Source: UBA12018 sp051656605
GTDB taxonomy: Bacteria; Bacteroidota; Bacteroidia; Bacteroidales; CAMTPD01
NCBI GenBank assembly: GCA_051656605.1
Contig: JBOGCF010000036.1
Span: 127,091-191,090, forward strand
DNA: 64,000 nucleotides
Direction of reading: 5' to 3'
The position numbers and the translations under genes were made by a program. Of the stretch, positions 43,827-53,911 are shown piece after piece (within the stretch, counting starts at the first letter, position 1; the number at the start of each line of letters is the position of its first letter). Below the pieces are notes generated by a model. It did no database searches. It was not told where the DNA came from and worked only from the letters and a program-made list of their open reading frames with translations.

Positions 43827-44798
43827 TTAATCGATTGTGGGCGAATGCTCAAATGTAAGCTCGTATTTACCGGTAGGAACCACACGGATAAACTTTCCTT
43901 TTACTTCGTATGTCGTTTGCGTTTCTTTATTGATATAAGTAGCCGTATACGAAACCTTTGTTTGTTTGAACTCGGCAAACAAGATTTGTTTCGTTGTTCC
44001 GGGTTCGAATAAACGAGTTACTTCAACTCCTTTATATGAGCAGTCTCTTTGCTTAAAAGCATAATTATAGATGCTAGGCTTCGTATCAAAGTAGATTTTA
44101 TCGTCGTACACATTGTTGGGTATATCCACTTCAACAGAATCTTTTCCAAGAAGTATCTCTTTTCGTTTATCGTCGCTTGTAAAGATATGAGTGTCGAAGA
44201 TGTTATAAAACGGGAGAACTGTCATTTCGACCGGTTTATTGGAATGGACAATAATTTTATCAATCAGAGCGCGTGATTGTTCCGTATATATCGAGTCGCC
44301 GTCGCCCGGAGATAAGGAATAAGTGATCTTGTCAAATAAATAACCGGCCGACTTCTTTTGTTCAAAGGGAATACGTTGCGTGTATTCGCCAGACGTTAAA
44401 AGAAGATCGTAAGTAAAGGACTCGTCGTAGAAGTTTTCATGGATGTCAATTATCAGTTTATTATCAGACGTATGTGTGACAGTGAAGCCTTTATAATCCC
44501 AGTTACTAGTCATGCGGCCCGGCCCGGTAAGCTTCATCGGTGAGTCTTTTTGTATTAGATTATTATTTTCATCGTAAATGTCTCCAAATACAGATGACGC
44601 AGAGTTGCTTAAAACTACTGCGACTTCCCAGTTTTCGAAGGCAATAGGTAGCTCTTTTCTTCCTCCCGTCGACTCAAACGCTAAGGCTTTATCGACCGGA
44701 CAGATTACAATCTCGAGTTCGTTTTCATTAGAACAACTTGTAAACGTCAAAGCAACCATACATAAGCACAGTGCACTTAAAATTGATATTCGTTTCAT
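43827..44798 (-). CDS. Lipoprotein of unknown function
   Basis: A 323-residue predicted lipoprotein with lipobox F-T-S-C22. Early E-S-T-G-G-R-K-E-L and E-N-W-E-V-A-V residues faintly resemble the beta-sandwich BACON domain found in Bacteroidetes surface glycan proteins, which is not conclusive. The rest is beta-rich without catalytic motifs. It lies alone after a terminator, convergent to the GH2 gene; a surface glycan-binding role would suit the locus but is inference. Confidence 0.65.
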   Translation of the reverse strand: MKRISILSALCLCMVALTFTSCSNENELEIVICPVDKALAFESTGGRKELPIAFENWEVAVVLSNSASSVFGDIYDENNNLIQKDSPMKLTGPGRMTSNWDYKGFTVTHTSDNKLIIDIHENFYDESFTYDLLLTSGEYTQRIPFEQKKSAGYLFDKITYSLSPGDGDSIYTEQSRALIDKIIVHSNKPVEMTVLPFYNIFDTHIFTSDDKRKEILLGKDSVEVDIPNNVYDDKIYFDTKPSIYNYAFKQRDCSYKGVEVTRLFEPGTTKQILFAEFKQTKVSYTATYINKETQTTYEVKGKFIRVVPTGKYELTFEHSPTID

Positions 44799-45868
44799 AG
44801 TAGATCATTTAATGTTTTACATGGTAAAGACAAATATATAACTAATTGCGAATGATTTAATAATTAGTAGATTTAAATCTCTAAATATAAAGGTTTACAA
44901 ATATGAGTCGTCGATTTGATGTGTTGAGGCAGGGTTGGGAGCTAACGGTTTGTGCCTTAATGTATAATTTGATAAAAGGAGCTGGGGGCTTGTTTGCCGT
45001 GTGAATCATTGCGATTTGCGGTAAATAAGCTCTTTTTTTGCTAGATGAAGTTGTTTGCCGAACAAATAAATACTTACGGTTTGTCGTGAAATCGTTGTTT
45101 TGTCTGACGCTTTTTGGTGCGCCTTACTGAGTAGGTGTTTTTGACCTTTCAAAATGCAGGGCGTTTGTTTTTTGTGCAAACGATTTGTAAAAGCTCAACT
45201 CTTGCTCAGTAGCTTGTAAATGTAGCATCCCTAGGATTGGTGCGGAGACCGCACTCTCGTGAAAATAAGCTCTGTTGGTCTGCACGAATTCCCATTACGT
45301 CTTCAATGAAAACTGTTTTCAGTTATGGTGAAGAGTGAAATCACGCTTCATTGAAAATGAAATCACGCACGCATGGTGAGTGAAAATAGTATTCGTGGTG
45401 AGTAAAAATTGTCTATTCAAAAACCAAGAATGGTTCTTGAAAGAAGCAAATAAGGTTTTCGGAAGAAGTAAACTTGCTTTTTGTCTGAACCAAGCATGGT
45501 TTTTTCGATAAGATTGACTAAAAACGGCAAAAAGTCCGGTTGGTACGTTCATAAACGATGTTATGGCTTTCCGGAAACGTGATTTTCTGAACGTGAAAAA
45601 TCAGCCTGTTTTGACAATCTAGCACGAAAACGGGCTTTAAAAACTTCAAATAACGGTCTCGGAAACTACGAGATGAATGCTTGAAAATCAGACTTAGTGT
45701 ATAGAATAAGAAAAGTACGAATTGTTAGTAAAGTCTGAATTAATTTCTTTTTCTTTGTTGCGAAGCATCGAAAAGACCAATGCATGCTTCCTATTCGTAA
45801 AGCGAAAAATACCATGTAATCACTTCATCTTGTTTGCGCCATGCAAGCGAGACCAATCAAACGTAGAT
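44799..45868. other. Gene-poor 1.07-kb intergenic region
   Basis: No frame with plausible start, length and composition is seen. The region mixes AT-rich DNA with short repeated motifs (TGAAATCACGC twice, GGTGAGTxAAAAT twice). It precedes a propeller lipoprotein and lies inside the glycan region; it may be a decayed gene or regulatory DNA. Confidence 0.55.
45327..45414 (+). repeat. Degenerate 22-bp tandem repeat, about four units
   Basis: TGAAATCACGC recurs at 45336 and 45358, and GGTGAGTxAAAAT at 45375 and 45397, both at 22-bp spacing. The four units are clearly related only in pairs. Confidence 0.45.
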
Positions 45869-46891
45869 ATGAAAATAAATAAATCGATTAGCCTTTGTTG
45901 TATTGCGAGTGCTTTGATCTCTTTTTCGGCTTGTACAACCTCGACCAAGCCTGTAGAACGCGAAAGCATTACTTATAAAGTTGTGACCGATAATCTCGAG
46001 ACCCGAATGCCCGGAACCTTTATGAAAGTAGGTAATTATTTAGTGTGGGAAGATCCTTTTGCGAAAGATCGGTTTATGCACGTCGTTGATCCGCAAAGCG
46101 GAAAAGAGGTGGGCACCATGGGAGATGTTGGGCAAGGCCCCGAGGAGTTTACGACTCCCGCTATTTCTAAAACCTTCGACAATCGCGTGTTTGTATATGA
46201 TCTGAATACGAAACGCCAGGCCTTTTATTCCGTTGATCGTCTTGTGAGCAATCAGTCTCCTTTTACGAGGTATATAGATAATACAGACCTTGATGCGACG
46301 GATAAAATCAATATCAATGACGATCAGTTTATTATTATTGAACCGGCAGAAATGACGATCTTTAAGTATGTCAATAAAACGGATACGATTGCATTTGGAT
46401 CACAACTGATCAACGGGGAGAACATAGACAATCGTTTTACTATTAATCAGGGAAGGATACAGTACAATCCGAAGATAGATAAGTTCGTTTTTGCTTCGTC
46501 GTCATTACCTGCTATCAGAGTTTATTCGATTAATAAAGGAAACATTATAGAGGAATATCGAAGCACGATACCGGATAATGCGTATTCCTTTGTGGGTGGT
46601 GGTGTTAAAATAGATAGGAATAGAAAAGCTAGTCTGGATATGTCGCTGACAAAAGACTACATCGTAACCATTCAACGTGATTATGAAAAAGACAATACGG
46701 ATGAATCTACCGTTGGAATGGACTTTAGCAAAAATGCAACTACCCTTTTCCTTTACGATTATAACGGGAGTCTGAAAAAGATCGTCGATACAGGCATGCC
46801 GATTCTTCGCTTGGCGGGTGACGCAGAAAACAATACAGTGTATGTGGTGGGAGTAAACCCTGAATTTGTGATTGCGCAAGTAGCACTGTAA
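45869..46891 (+). CDS. 6-bladed beta-propeller lipoprotein
   Basis: A 340-residue predicted lipoprotein (lipobox F-S-A-C). The hallmark T-M-G-D-V-G-Q-G-P-E-E-F lies near residue 83, and repeated blades such as N-R-V-F-V-Y-D-L-N-T-K-R-Q and D-K-F-V-F-A-S-S follow. It belongs to the same family as the proteins at 32659, 55547 and 56707 but is clearly divergent. The open frame extends 49 codons upstream through sequence that reads like non-coding DNA; ATG 45869 starts the signal peptide. Unknown function; it is convergent with the sigma-factor gene. Confidence 0.8.
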   Translation: MKINKSISLCCIASALISFSACTTSTKPVERESITYKVVTDNLETRMPGTFMKVGNYLVWEDPFAKDRFMHVVDPQSGKEVGTMGDVGQGPEEFTTPAISKTFDNRVFVYDLNTKRQAFYSVDRLVSNQSPFTRYIDNTDLDATDKININDDQFIIIEPAEMTIFKYVNKTDTIAFGSQLINGENIDNRFTINQGRIQYNPKIDKFVFASSSLPAIRVYSINKGNIIEEYRSTIPDNAYSFVGGGVKIDRNRKASLDMSLTKDYIVTIQRDYEKDNTDESTVGMDFSKNATTLFLYDYNGSLKKIVDTGMPILRLAGDAENNTVYVVGVNPEFVIAQVAL

Positions 46892-46898
46892 ACGAACA

Positions 46899-46933
46899 AA
46901 GTTGCTTATCTTCAAAAAAGGGATAAGCAACTT
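46899..46933. terminator. Bidirectional terminator between the propeller and sigma-factor genes
   Basis: A perfect 12-bp inverted repeat (AAGTTGCTTATC at 46899-46910 against 46922-46933) with an A-rich loop lies between convergent genes. Confidence 0.8.
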
Positions 46934-46942
46934 CTTGCGACT

Positions 46943-47512
46943 TTACAAGAAAAGCCTGTATAATATCAACGGCATCAATGGCAAGTAGTCTTTGAGGGCG
47001 GTGCGCAGTAGTTTCAACGCATTCGACATGCGGTATTCGATCGTCTTCTTTGATACGCCAAGCTCGTCGGCTATCTCCTGATAACTCATCTCTTGCATTC
47101 GGCTTCGCACAAATACTTCCTTGTAGCTATCGGGCAGCGATTCGATAGCTTTCTCAATCTGCTCCGCTAGTTCGCCCGACAAGTAATAGTCGGGATCTTC
47201 AAAATGTACATGCAGTGCATCGTAAATCTCCGAGTGTTTTTGTTGGTGACATTGTTGCGATTTAATCGCGTTGAGGCAGCGATATTTCGTTGCCGTAAAA
47301 AGGTATGACTTTACCGATGAACTGATTTGTAGCGATTGCCTGTTTTCCCAAAGATAGACCATCAAATCCTCCACGATCTCTTCAGCATAATGATCAGGCA
47401 CATACTGAGAAGCGTACTCACAAAGCGGCGAGTAGTACGAAACGAAAAGCTTCTTGAAGCTCTTTTTATCATCCCTTTGTATGTTCGAAATTAACAATAT
47501 GTCTTCCATCAC
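46943..47512 (-). CDS. ECF-type RNA polymerase sigma factor
   Basis: A 189-residue sigma-70 of the ECF group. Region 2 is visible around F-V-S-Y-Y-S-P-L-C-E-Y-A and V-E-D-L-M-V-Y-L-W-E-N (residues 27-60), and region 4 as M-S-Y-Q-E-I-A-D-E-L-G-V-S-K-K-T-I-E-Y-R (the helix-turn-helix, residues about 140-160). It resembles sigma factors controlling SusCD loci. The adjacent FecR-type anti-sigma gene is divergent, 118 nt away, rather than downstream on the same strand. The C-terminal hydrophobic tail (P-L-M-P-L-I-L-Y-R-L-F-L) is common in this Bacteroidetes subgroup. Confidence 0.92.
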   Translation of the reverse strand: MMEDILLISNIQRDDKKSFKKLFVSYYSPLCEYASQYVPDHYAEEIVEDLMVYLWENRQSLQISSSVKSYLFTATKYRCLNAIKSQQCHQQKHSEIYDALHVHFEDPDYYLSGELAEQIEKAIESLPDSYKEVFVRSRMQEMSYQEIADELGVSKKTIEYRMSNALKLLRTALKDYLPLMPLILYRLFL

Positions 47513-47630
47513 GCAGTTACAATATAGATTCAGTAAAGGTATATAGAAATAAATTTAAAAAAAAAGACATTTTCGTTTAGGGTGGTAAGCAAGTTAGTTG
47601 TCTTCTCTATGTAAACAGGAAATAATATAC

Positions 47631-48575
47631 ATGAAAGACAACAGACACTATACAGAAGAAGAGCAAGACTATTTGTTGAATCATGCCGTGCGTACACGTG
47701 GGCGTATTGCGCAAAGAGATCCTTTGGCCGCATACGCAAGAGTGGAAAGCCGGCTGACAAAGAACCGTGCGTTGTGGTGGAGCCGACGTGTTGTTGCGGT
47801 AGCTGCATGTGTGATTGCGGTTGTTGGTTTGTCTGTTTCTATTGCAAAGTATGCCGTAGATGCTCCGGTACTTGTTCCACAGTACGTCACATTAGAGGCC
47901 AATGCCGGTATGAGGGGATACTTTACATTGCCCGATAGCACGCAAGTTTATTTGAACTCAGGATCTACAATAACATACCCGGTGCGCTTCGATGGCAACG
48001 AGCGCAATGTGTTGCTTGTGGGGGAAGCTTACTTTAAAGTAACGCGAAACGAGCAACAACCTTTTGTGGTGAGTACTTCCAACGACCAACTGCGCGTGAA
48101 AGTGTATGGCACAGAGTTTAATGTGCAAGCATTCAAGAATGAATCGGCCGTATACACTACATTGGTCGAGGGTTCTGTTGCGTTGCAATATAAAAATAAC
48201 ACGGGCACATTTACCGAGCATCGTCTCAAGCCTTCGGAACGTGCGATATATTCGCTTTCGAAACACAAAGTAGCGGTACAACAAGTAAACGCTGAGGTGG
48301 AAAAGGCTTGGATAGATGGCAAATTGATTTTCAAAGATACGCCTATGCCCGAAGTATTGCGCCGCTTGGCCCTACACTACAATGTAAAGTTTGAAGTTGC
48401 CGATAACTCGATTTACCAACACCGCTTTACCGGGGTGTTTCAGGGGCGTCCATTGAGCCAAGTACTAAATTACATTACTATTTCTTCTAATATAGCATAT
48501 TCGATAATCGATAATAGAGAAGACGACACACTGAATTTACATCATTCGGTGGTCAAGTTAACCATGAAAAAGTAA
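47631..48575 (+). CDS. FecR-family anti-sigma factor
   Basis: A 314-residue inner-membrane protein: a cytoplasmic N-terminal sigma-binding part (residues 1-53), one membrane helix at about 54-72, and a periplasmic FecR domain with A-N-A-G-M-R-G-Y-F-T-L-P-D-S-T-Q-V-Y-L-N-S-G and G-E-A-Y-F-K-V. The C-terminal part has the F-K-D-T-P-M-P-E-V-L-R-R-L region typical of SusC-partner anti-sigmas. It would release the sigma factor when SusC senses ligand. The frame opens at a TTG upstream; ATG 47631 is the natural start. SusC begins 25 nt after its stop. Confidence 0.93.
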   Translation: MKDNRHYTEEEQDYLLNHAVRTRGRIAQRDPLAAYARVESRLTKNRALWWSRRVVAVAACVIAVVGLSVSIAKYAVDAPVLVPQYVTLEANAGMRGYFTLPDSTQVYLNSGSTITYPVRFDGNERNVLLVGEAYFKVTRNEQQPFVVSTSNDQLRVKVYGTEFNVQAFKNESAVYTTLVEGSVALQYKNNTGTFTEHRLKPSERAIYSLSKHKVAVQQVNAEVEKAWIDGKLIFKDTPMPEVLRRLALHYNVKFEVADNSIYQHRFTGVFQGRPLSQVLNYITISSNIAYSIIDNREDDTLNLHHSVVKLTMKK

Positions 48576-48600
48576 ACATAAACATTTAACAAAGAGTAGT

Positions 48601-51600
48601 ATGTTGGGAAAATCAAAACGAGCCATCAAGTTAACCTGTTTGTCATTATCCATGACAACATGCATGGCTTTCGCTTCCGATCAGGCAGCTAAGCTAACTT
48701 TAAATGCGAGCAATCAATCCATCTCGTCTGTATTGGCATTGATCGAGTCGCAAACAGACTTTAATTTCTTTTACAACAGTCAGTTGGTCGACGTAAACAA
48801 GACCGTGACCGTGAAAACAAGCAACGAAGACATCAATGATGTGCTTCACAAAGTATTTAAGGGTACGAATGTGTCTTATCAAGTTGTAGACAAAGACATC
48901 ATTCTTACCGTGAAAAACGCACCGGGAGTAAGTCAGCAACGCAAAAAAATCACCGGAACTGTTGTAGACGCAACCGGCGAGCCCGTAATCGGGGCTAATG
49001 TGGTAGAGAAAGGAACTACCAACGGATCTATTACCGATCTTGATGGAAACTTTACGCTCGATGTGGCTGACAAAGGAATCCTACAGGTGTCTTATATCGG
49101 ATACAATACGCAAGACATTTCGGTAGCAAAGGGCACACACTTTACGGTCAAACTACTAGAGGATACGCAGAACCTCGATGAAGTGGTGATTGTAGGGTAT
49201 GGTGTGCAGAAGAAGGTAAACCTTACCGGGTCGGTTTCTTCGGTGAAAGGAGAAGAGCTTAGTTTGCGTCCTGTGACCAATGCAACGCAAAGTTTGCAGG
49301 GACTTGTACCGGGACTTACTGTAAATAATAACCAATCGGGTCGTCCGGGTGCTTCAGGAACGCTAAGCCTTCGCGGGCAGGGAAATCTTGCCAATAATGC
49401 TTCGCCGTATGTCTTGGTAGATGGGGTTGAGATGAACCTGTCGGATGTAAATCCGAACGATATCGAAAACATCTCGGTATTGAAAGACGCTGCCGCTTGC
49501 GCTATCTACGGTGCACGTGCGGCTTATGGGGTGATTCTTGTAACCACAAAGCGTGGCGAAGAGGGCAAAATGCGCGTGAATTATCAAGGTACCATCGGTT
49601 GGAACTCTCCAACGGTAATGCCGAAAATGGCGGATGCGTATGAGTTTGCAACCTACTTCAACGAAGCGTGTAAGAATGCGGGTGTAAATCAGCAATACAG
49701 TGACGAAAAGCTTTCGCTGTTGCAGCAATATATGAAAGACCCTACAGGTATCGATCCATGGGCAGAGATGAAAGGCAACGACTTGGTTGCGGCTTTTGAG
49801 AATACGGCAAATGGAGTAGGTAACGTCGATTACTTTAAGTTGCATTACAAGGATGCTGCCTTCAAGCAAAATCACAATCTGAGTTTGAGCGGAGGAGGCA
49901 AGAGTGCGCAGTACTACGTTTCGTCGGGTATCTATACCGAAGACGGGATCTTGCGGTTTGCCGATATGGATTACAAACGTTACAACTTTAATGCCAGCAT
50001 GTCTTCTCAAATGACCAAGTGGCTAAAGATGAATGTAAACACGAAGTTCATGCACTCCGACGAGAATACACCATTCGGGGATGGCGGGCTAAGTGAGGGC
50101 TTTTACCATTCGTTGGCACGCTTCCGTCCTACGGTAAGTCCGGTCGATCCGCATGGAAACTATACCGAGCTTACCATGATTCCCTACTTGCAAAGCGGCA
50201 CGTACACCAATACGAAGCGCTACAACATGGCACTTACCGGAGGCTTCGAAGTGCAGCCGATCAAGAATTGGAGAATCATTCTCGACTATACATTTCGTAT
50301 GAGCAACATGCAGTATGATGCGTTGAATGTGGCACCAATGATACCCGGGATGGATGGTACTACGATGTACAAAGGGACAAGAGGGGAGCTCGGTGTTGCA
50401 ACAAACGGGCGCTTTACTCGCGCCGAGGCTGCAACCAATTATCAAACAATCAATCTCTATACCAATTACCTCTTTACGCTAAACGAGAAGCACAACTTCG
50501 CGTTTATGGGTGGATACCAGGAAGAGAATAGCGACTATCGGTATCTCAAGAATAATGTTGTGGATTTGATTTCGACCACAAACCCGGGTCTGGAATTAGG
50601 AACCGGAGATCGTATTACGGTAGATACACGCAACGGTTGGGCTACACGCGGATTCTTTGGTCGTATCAATTACGATTACGATGGAAAGTATCTGGTGGAG
50701 GCGAATGGTAGATACGACGGATCGTCTCGCTTTGCCGCAGATCATCGTTGGGGCTTCTTTCCGTCGGTTTCGTTGGGTTGGAACATCACCCGCGAATCGT
50801 TTATGGAACCGATTACCAACGTACTTCCTGTGTTGAAGTTGCGCGGATCGTATGGCTTGCTGGGTAATCAGAACGGTGCCGGTTTGTATACGTTTGCTTC
50901 TACAATGGGCATACAGTCGTTGGGTAATTATTACTTTACCGATGGCAGACAGATGTATATCAAAGCGCCGGGTGTAATAGATCCGAACACAACTTGGGAG
51001 AAGGTAGAGAGTAAAAACCTTGGGCTCGACTTTGGTTTCTTTAATAATGCGTTGTCGGGTACATTCGATGTGTTTCAGCGCGATACGAAAGATATGCTCG
51101 GGCCTACTGCCGACTTGGCCGATATGTTTGGCGCGGATGCTCCGCAAACCAATAATGCTCGCATGCGCAATCGTGGGTGGGAACTGACACTGCAATACAA
51201 AGGAACGATCGGAAAGGATATTGAGTACACGGTAGGAGGTTTGCTTTCGGATGCGACTTCGGAGGTGACTCGTTATGAAAATCCTACGGGAACGAATCCG
51301 GCGGGCAACTGGTATGTAGGTAAGCGTGTTGGTGAAATCTGGGGATACCGTGCATCGGGCTTGATTCAGGATCAGGACGAAGCCGATATTTACAACCAGT
51401 CGTTTGATCTATCTTATATTTCGGGACAGAAGTGGACTCCCGGTGATGTAAAGTATTTGGACGTGAATGGAGACGGAAAGATTGATAACGGCACAAATAC
51501 ACTCGACGATATGGGCGACCGTGTCATTATTGGTAACTCAGCGCCACGCTACCAGTATACATTCAACGGCTCTATATCTTGGAAAGGGATTTCCCTTAGC

Positions 51601-52071
51601 ATGTTGTTTCAAGGTGTGGGTAAACGAGATTGGGCACCGGGTGCGGGCACTGTGTACTTTTGGGGTTCGGGACCTTATGCGCAGGTTACTGTGTTTAAAG
51701 AGCACCTCGACTACTGGAGCGAAAGTAATAAGGGGGCTTATTATCCAAAGCCGTATACGGCCGGAGCGGGTGCGATCAATAACTTCCGCAATAAGACTTC
51801 GCAGGTGGCCGATCGCTATCTTCAAAGTGCGGCCTATTGCAGGTTGAAGAATTTAACCGTGAGTTATATGCTGCCGGAGCAGTGGACTTCGAAGGCGGGA
51901 TTCAACAGGGTGCAGGTGTTTTTCTCGGGAGAAAACTTGTTTACGCTAACGAAGCTTCCGAAAATGTTTGACCCGGAAGCGATCTTTACCAAGAATGATT
52001 ACACGGAGGAGTCGGGAAAGAACTATCCGATGAATCGCGTTATCTCGTTCGGACTTATCGTTAACTTATAA
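48601..52071 (+). CDS. susC: SusC/RagA-family TonB-dependent outer-membrane transporter
   Basis: A 1156-residue outer-membrane barrel importing glycan fragments with TonB energy. After a signal peptide (C-M-A-F-A-S) comes an STN (secretin/TonB short N-terminal) domain at about residues 45-98, which signals to FecR. A CarboxypepD_reg-like domain (I-T-G-T-V-V-D-A-T-G-E-P-V-I-G-A-N-V) follows at 117-200, then the plug (E-V-V-I-V-G-Y-G-V-Q-K) from about 192 and the barrel. The STN domain marks it as a transporter regulated through the sigma/anti-sigma system next door. It precedes susD by 11 nt. Confidence 0.96.
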   Translation: MLGKSKRAIKLTCLSLSMTTCMAFASDQAAKLTLNASNQSISSVLALIESQTDFNFFYNSQLVDVNKTVTVKTSNEDINDVLHKVFKGTNVSYQVVDKDIILTVKNAPGVSQQRKKITGTVVDATGEPVIGANVVEKGTTNGSITDLDGNFTLDVADKGILQVSYIGYNTQDISVAKGTHFTVKLLEDTQNLDEVVIVGYGVQKKVNLTGSVSSVKGEELSLRPVTNATQSLQGLVPGLTVNNNQSGRPGASGTLSLRGQGNLANNASPYVLVDGVEMNLSDVNPNDIENISVLKDAAACAIYGARAAYGVILVTTKRGEEGKMRVNYQGTIGWNSPTVMPKMADAYEFATYFNEACKNAGVNQQYSDEKLSLLQQYMKDPTGIDPWAEMKGNDLVAAFENTANGVGNVDYFKLHYKDAAFKQNHNLSLSGGGKSAQYYVSSGIYTEDGILRFADMDYKRYNFNASMSSQMTKWLKMNVNTKFMHSDENTPFGDGGLSEGFYHSLARFRPTVSPVDPHGNYTELTMIPYLQSGTYTNTKRYNMALTGGFEVQPIKNWRIILDYTFRMSNMQYDALNVAPMIPGMDGTTMYKGTRGELGVATNGRFTRAEAATNYQTINLYTNYLFTLNEKHNFAFMGGYQEENSDYRYLKNNVVDLISTTNPGLELGTGDRITVDTRNGWATRGFFGRINYDYDGKYLVEANGRYDGSSRFAADHRWGFFPSVSLGWNITRESFMEPITNVLPVLKLRGSYGLLGNQNGAGLYTFASTMGIQSLGNYYFTDGRQMYIKAPGVIDPNTTWEKVESKNLGLDFGFFNNALSGTFDVFQRDTKDMLGPTADLADMFGADAPQTNNARMRNRGWELTLQYKGTIGKDIEYTVGGLLSDATSEVTRYENPTGTNPAGNWYVGKRVGEIWGYRASGLIQDQDEADIYNQSFDLSYISGQKWTPGDVKYLDVNGDGKIDNGTNTLDDMGDRVIIGNSAPRYQYTFNGSISWKGISLSMLFQGVGKRDWAPGAGTVYFWGSGPYAQVTVFKEHLDYWSESNKGAYYPKPYTAGAGAINNFRNKTSQVADRYLQSAAYCRLKNLTVSYMLPEQWTSKAGFNRVQVFFSGENLFTLTKLPKMFDPEAIFTKNDYTEESGKNYPMNRVISFGLIVNL

Positions 52072-52082
52072 AATCAGGAATC

Positions 52083-53885
52083 ATGAAATTAGCAAAATAT
52101 ATAGCAGGCTTTAGCTTATTGATCGGGTTGAGCTCGTGTTTTGATTTAGATAAAAACCCGGAAGGTGTGCTGTCTACAACCACAGCATTTACCAGCTCTG
52201 CGGAGATAGAGAAGTATCTAAATCAGTTTTACGAAAAAGGAGTGAAAGTGCAATCAAACAATGTTGGTGCAGCCTTGGGTATTGCCTTTGGTGATATGAA
52301 TAGCGACAATATGATTAGTAACGTTATTGATACGCGCCTGGCGGGAGAGCTGGCTCTTAGCAATAGTGCCAAGCTTGAGAATTATACGCAAATTAGAAAC
52401 GTAAACTTTCTAATCAATAACTTGGGAAATTGCAAAGAGACCGGCGCCGCGTTTAATCAATGCGTAGGTGAAGCTTACTTCTTCCGTGCATGGTTTTACT
52501 ATCAGATGTTTATTCAATACGGTCCTATCTCGTGGGTGTCGGTAGTGCTTGATCCGGTGCAAGAGCAAATGCGTATTCCAAGACACGATCGCACGGTTGT
52601 GGCAGATAGTATTCTTGCCGACTTGGATAAGGCGATCGAGTATCTGAATGTACAAAACAGCAGCGCAACAATGCGGGTGCATCGTGATGTGGCGTGTGCA
52701 TTAAAGAGCGAGGTGGCTTTGTTTGAAGGTACGTGGGAAAAGTATCACAAAGAAAAAGGAACTCCTTTTTATGATAAGAATGTAACGGATCAGAAGATCA
52801 ATAATTACCTACAGCAGGCTGCCGATGCTGCCAAGCAGGTAATCGATCGAGGTGTTTGGGGCATTTCGGGCGGAGATCCCTTGACTGCTTACCGAGATTT
52901 GTTTATCACGCTCGACTTGTCGGGCAACAAGGAGGTACTTTGGTGGAAGAAGTACAGTACAGATGACAACATCGGACATTCGGTGACAAGGTTCTTAAAT
53001 AAAGGAGGTGGTATCACCGGGGCTTCGATGTCTTTGGTTGATGATTACCTCACGGTAGACGGCCGTCCTTATGTGGGAGAGGAGCGAGCTGCGGCTCAGA
53101 AGGTATACGGCTCAGAGCTGCAACCCGATGTGCGCGACCCTCGTTTGTCGCAAACGGTTTGCTTGCCGGGCCAAGAGCTTCGTCCAAATAAAGGATACAC
53201 TTTTATGTTTCCTCCGCTCGACGGAAATAGTTATCATCAGAATACGACAGGCTTCTCAGTGTTGAAATACGTGGAGTTTAATACAACGAATCAAGCTACG
53301 GTCGATGGCGAAGGCAAGAGTCAGGCGCCGGCTATTCAGTTTCGCTATGCCGACATCCTGCTCAACTATGCCGAAGCGCTTGCCGAACTCGATGGCGCGG
53401 GTAATGCTGCAAAAATAGCGGAAGCGTTAAATCCTTTGCGCAGTCGTGTAGGGATGCCGGGTGTAGACTTTGATCGCGAATACAACACCGACGCTTCGTA
53501 TCCGTTCCGATCTCTCAATAAGTATATTCAAGCAGTGCGTAGAGAGCGTAGGGTAGAAAAGGCGTTGGAGGGTCGACGTCTCGAGGATATTTTGCGTTGG
53601 GCAGCTGCCGATCTTTTGATCAAGGGGCAGACTCCGAAAGGGGCTCTCTTTGTAGGCAGTAACTTGAAAGATGCATATTCGACATTGGTCTATGACCAGC
53701 CTTCGGGTAATAATTTGTATCTTTCGGGCAAACCGGGTGATGAGCGCCGATACATCATTCCGTTTAATAATACCAGTTATGCTAACGGTTGGAATTTCAA
53801 CCTGGATCGCGACTACTTACTTCCAATACAACCGCGAATGATTTCGCTTACGGATGGCATGTGGACGCAGAACCCGGGTTGGTAA
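52083..53885 (+). CDS. susD: SusD/RagB-family surface glycan-binding lipoprotein
   Basis: A 600-residue lipoprotein (signal M-K-L-A-K-Y-I-A-G-F-S-L-L-I-G-L-S-S-C). The helical body contains TPR-like helices and the RagB/SusD signatures A-Y-F-F-R-A-W-F-Y-Y near residue 133 and R-Y-A-D-I-L-L-N-Y-A-E-A-L-A-E near 420. It caps the SusC barrel and captures ligand. Its ligand cannot be deduced from the sequence. It follows susC by 11 nt and precedes the sulfatase gene by 26 nt, so one transcript is likely. Confidence 0.95.
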   Translation: MKLAKYIAGFSLLIGLSSCFDLDKNPEGVLSTTTAFTSSAEIEKYLNQFYEKGVKVQSNNVGAALGIAFGDMNSDNMISNVIDTRLAGELALSNSAKLENYTQIRNVNFLINNLGNCKETGAAFNQCVGEAYFFRAWFYYQMFIQYGPISWVSVVLDPVQEQMRIPRHDRTVVADSILADLDKAIEYLNVQNSSATMRVHRDVACALKSEVALFEGTWEKYHKEKGTPFYDKNVTDQKINNYLQQAADAAKQVIDRGVWGISGGDPLTAYRDLFITLDLSGNKEVLWWKKYSTDDNIGHSVTRFLNKGGGITGASMSLVDDYLTVDGRPYVGEERAAAQKVYGSELQPDVRDPRLSQTVCLPGQELRPNKGYTFMFPPLDGNSYHQNTTGFSVLKYVEFNTTNQATVDGEGKSQAPAIQFRYADILLNYAEALAELDGAGNAAKIAEALNPLRSRVGMPGVDFDREYNTDASYPFRSLNKYIQAVRRERRVEKALEGRRLEDILRWAAADLLIKGQTPKGALFVGSNLKDAYSTLVYDQPSGNNLYLSGKPGDERRYIIPFNNTSYANGWNFNLDRDYLLPIQPRMISLTDGMWTQNPGW

Positions 53886-53911
53886 CTTCATAATCAATTT
53901 TGAAAAACAAT

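Noticed and set aside
45319..45552. A 77-codon minus-strand open frame in the gene-poor region
   Set aside because: It has no signal peptide, no motif, and covers the degenerate repeats, so it is more likely an accidental frame.
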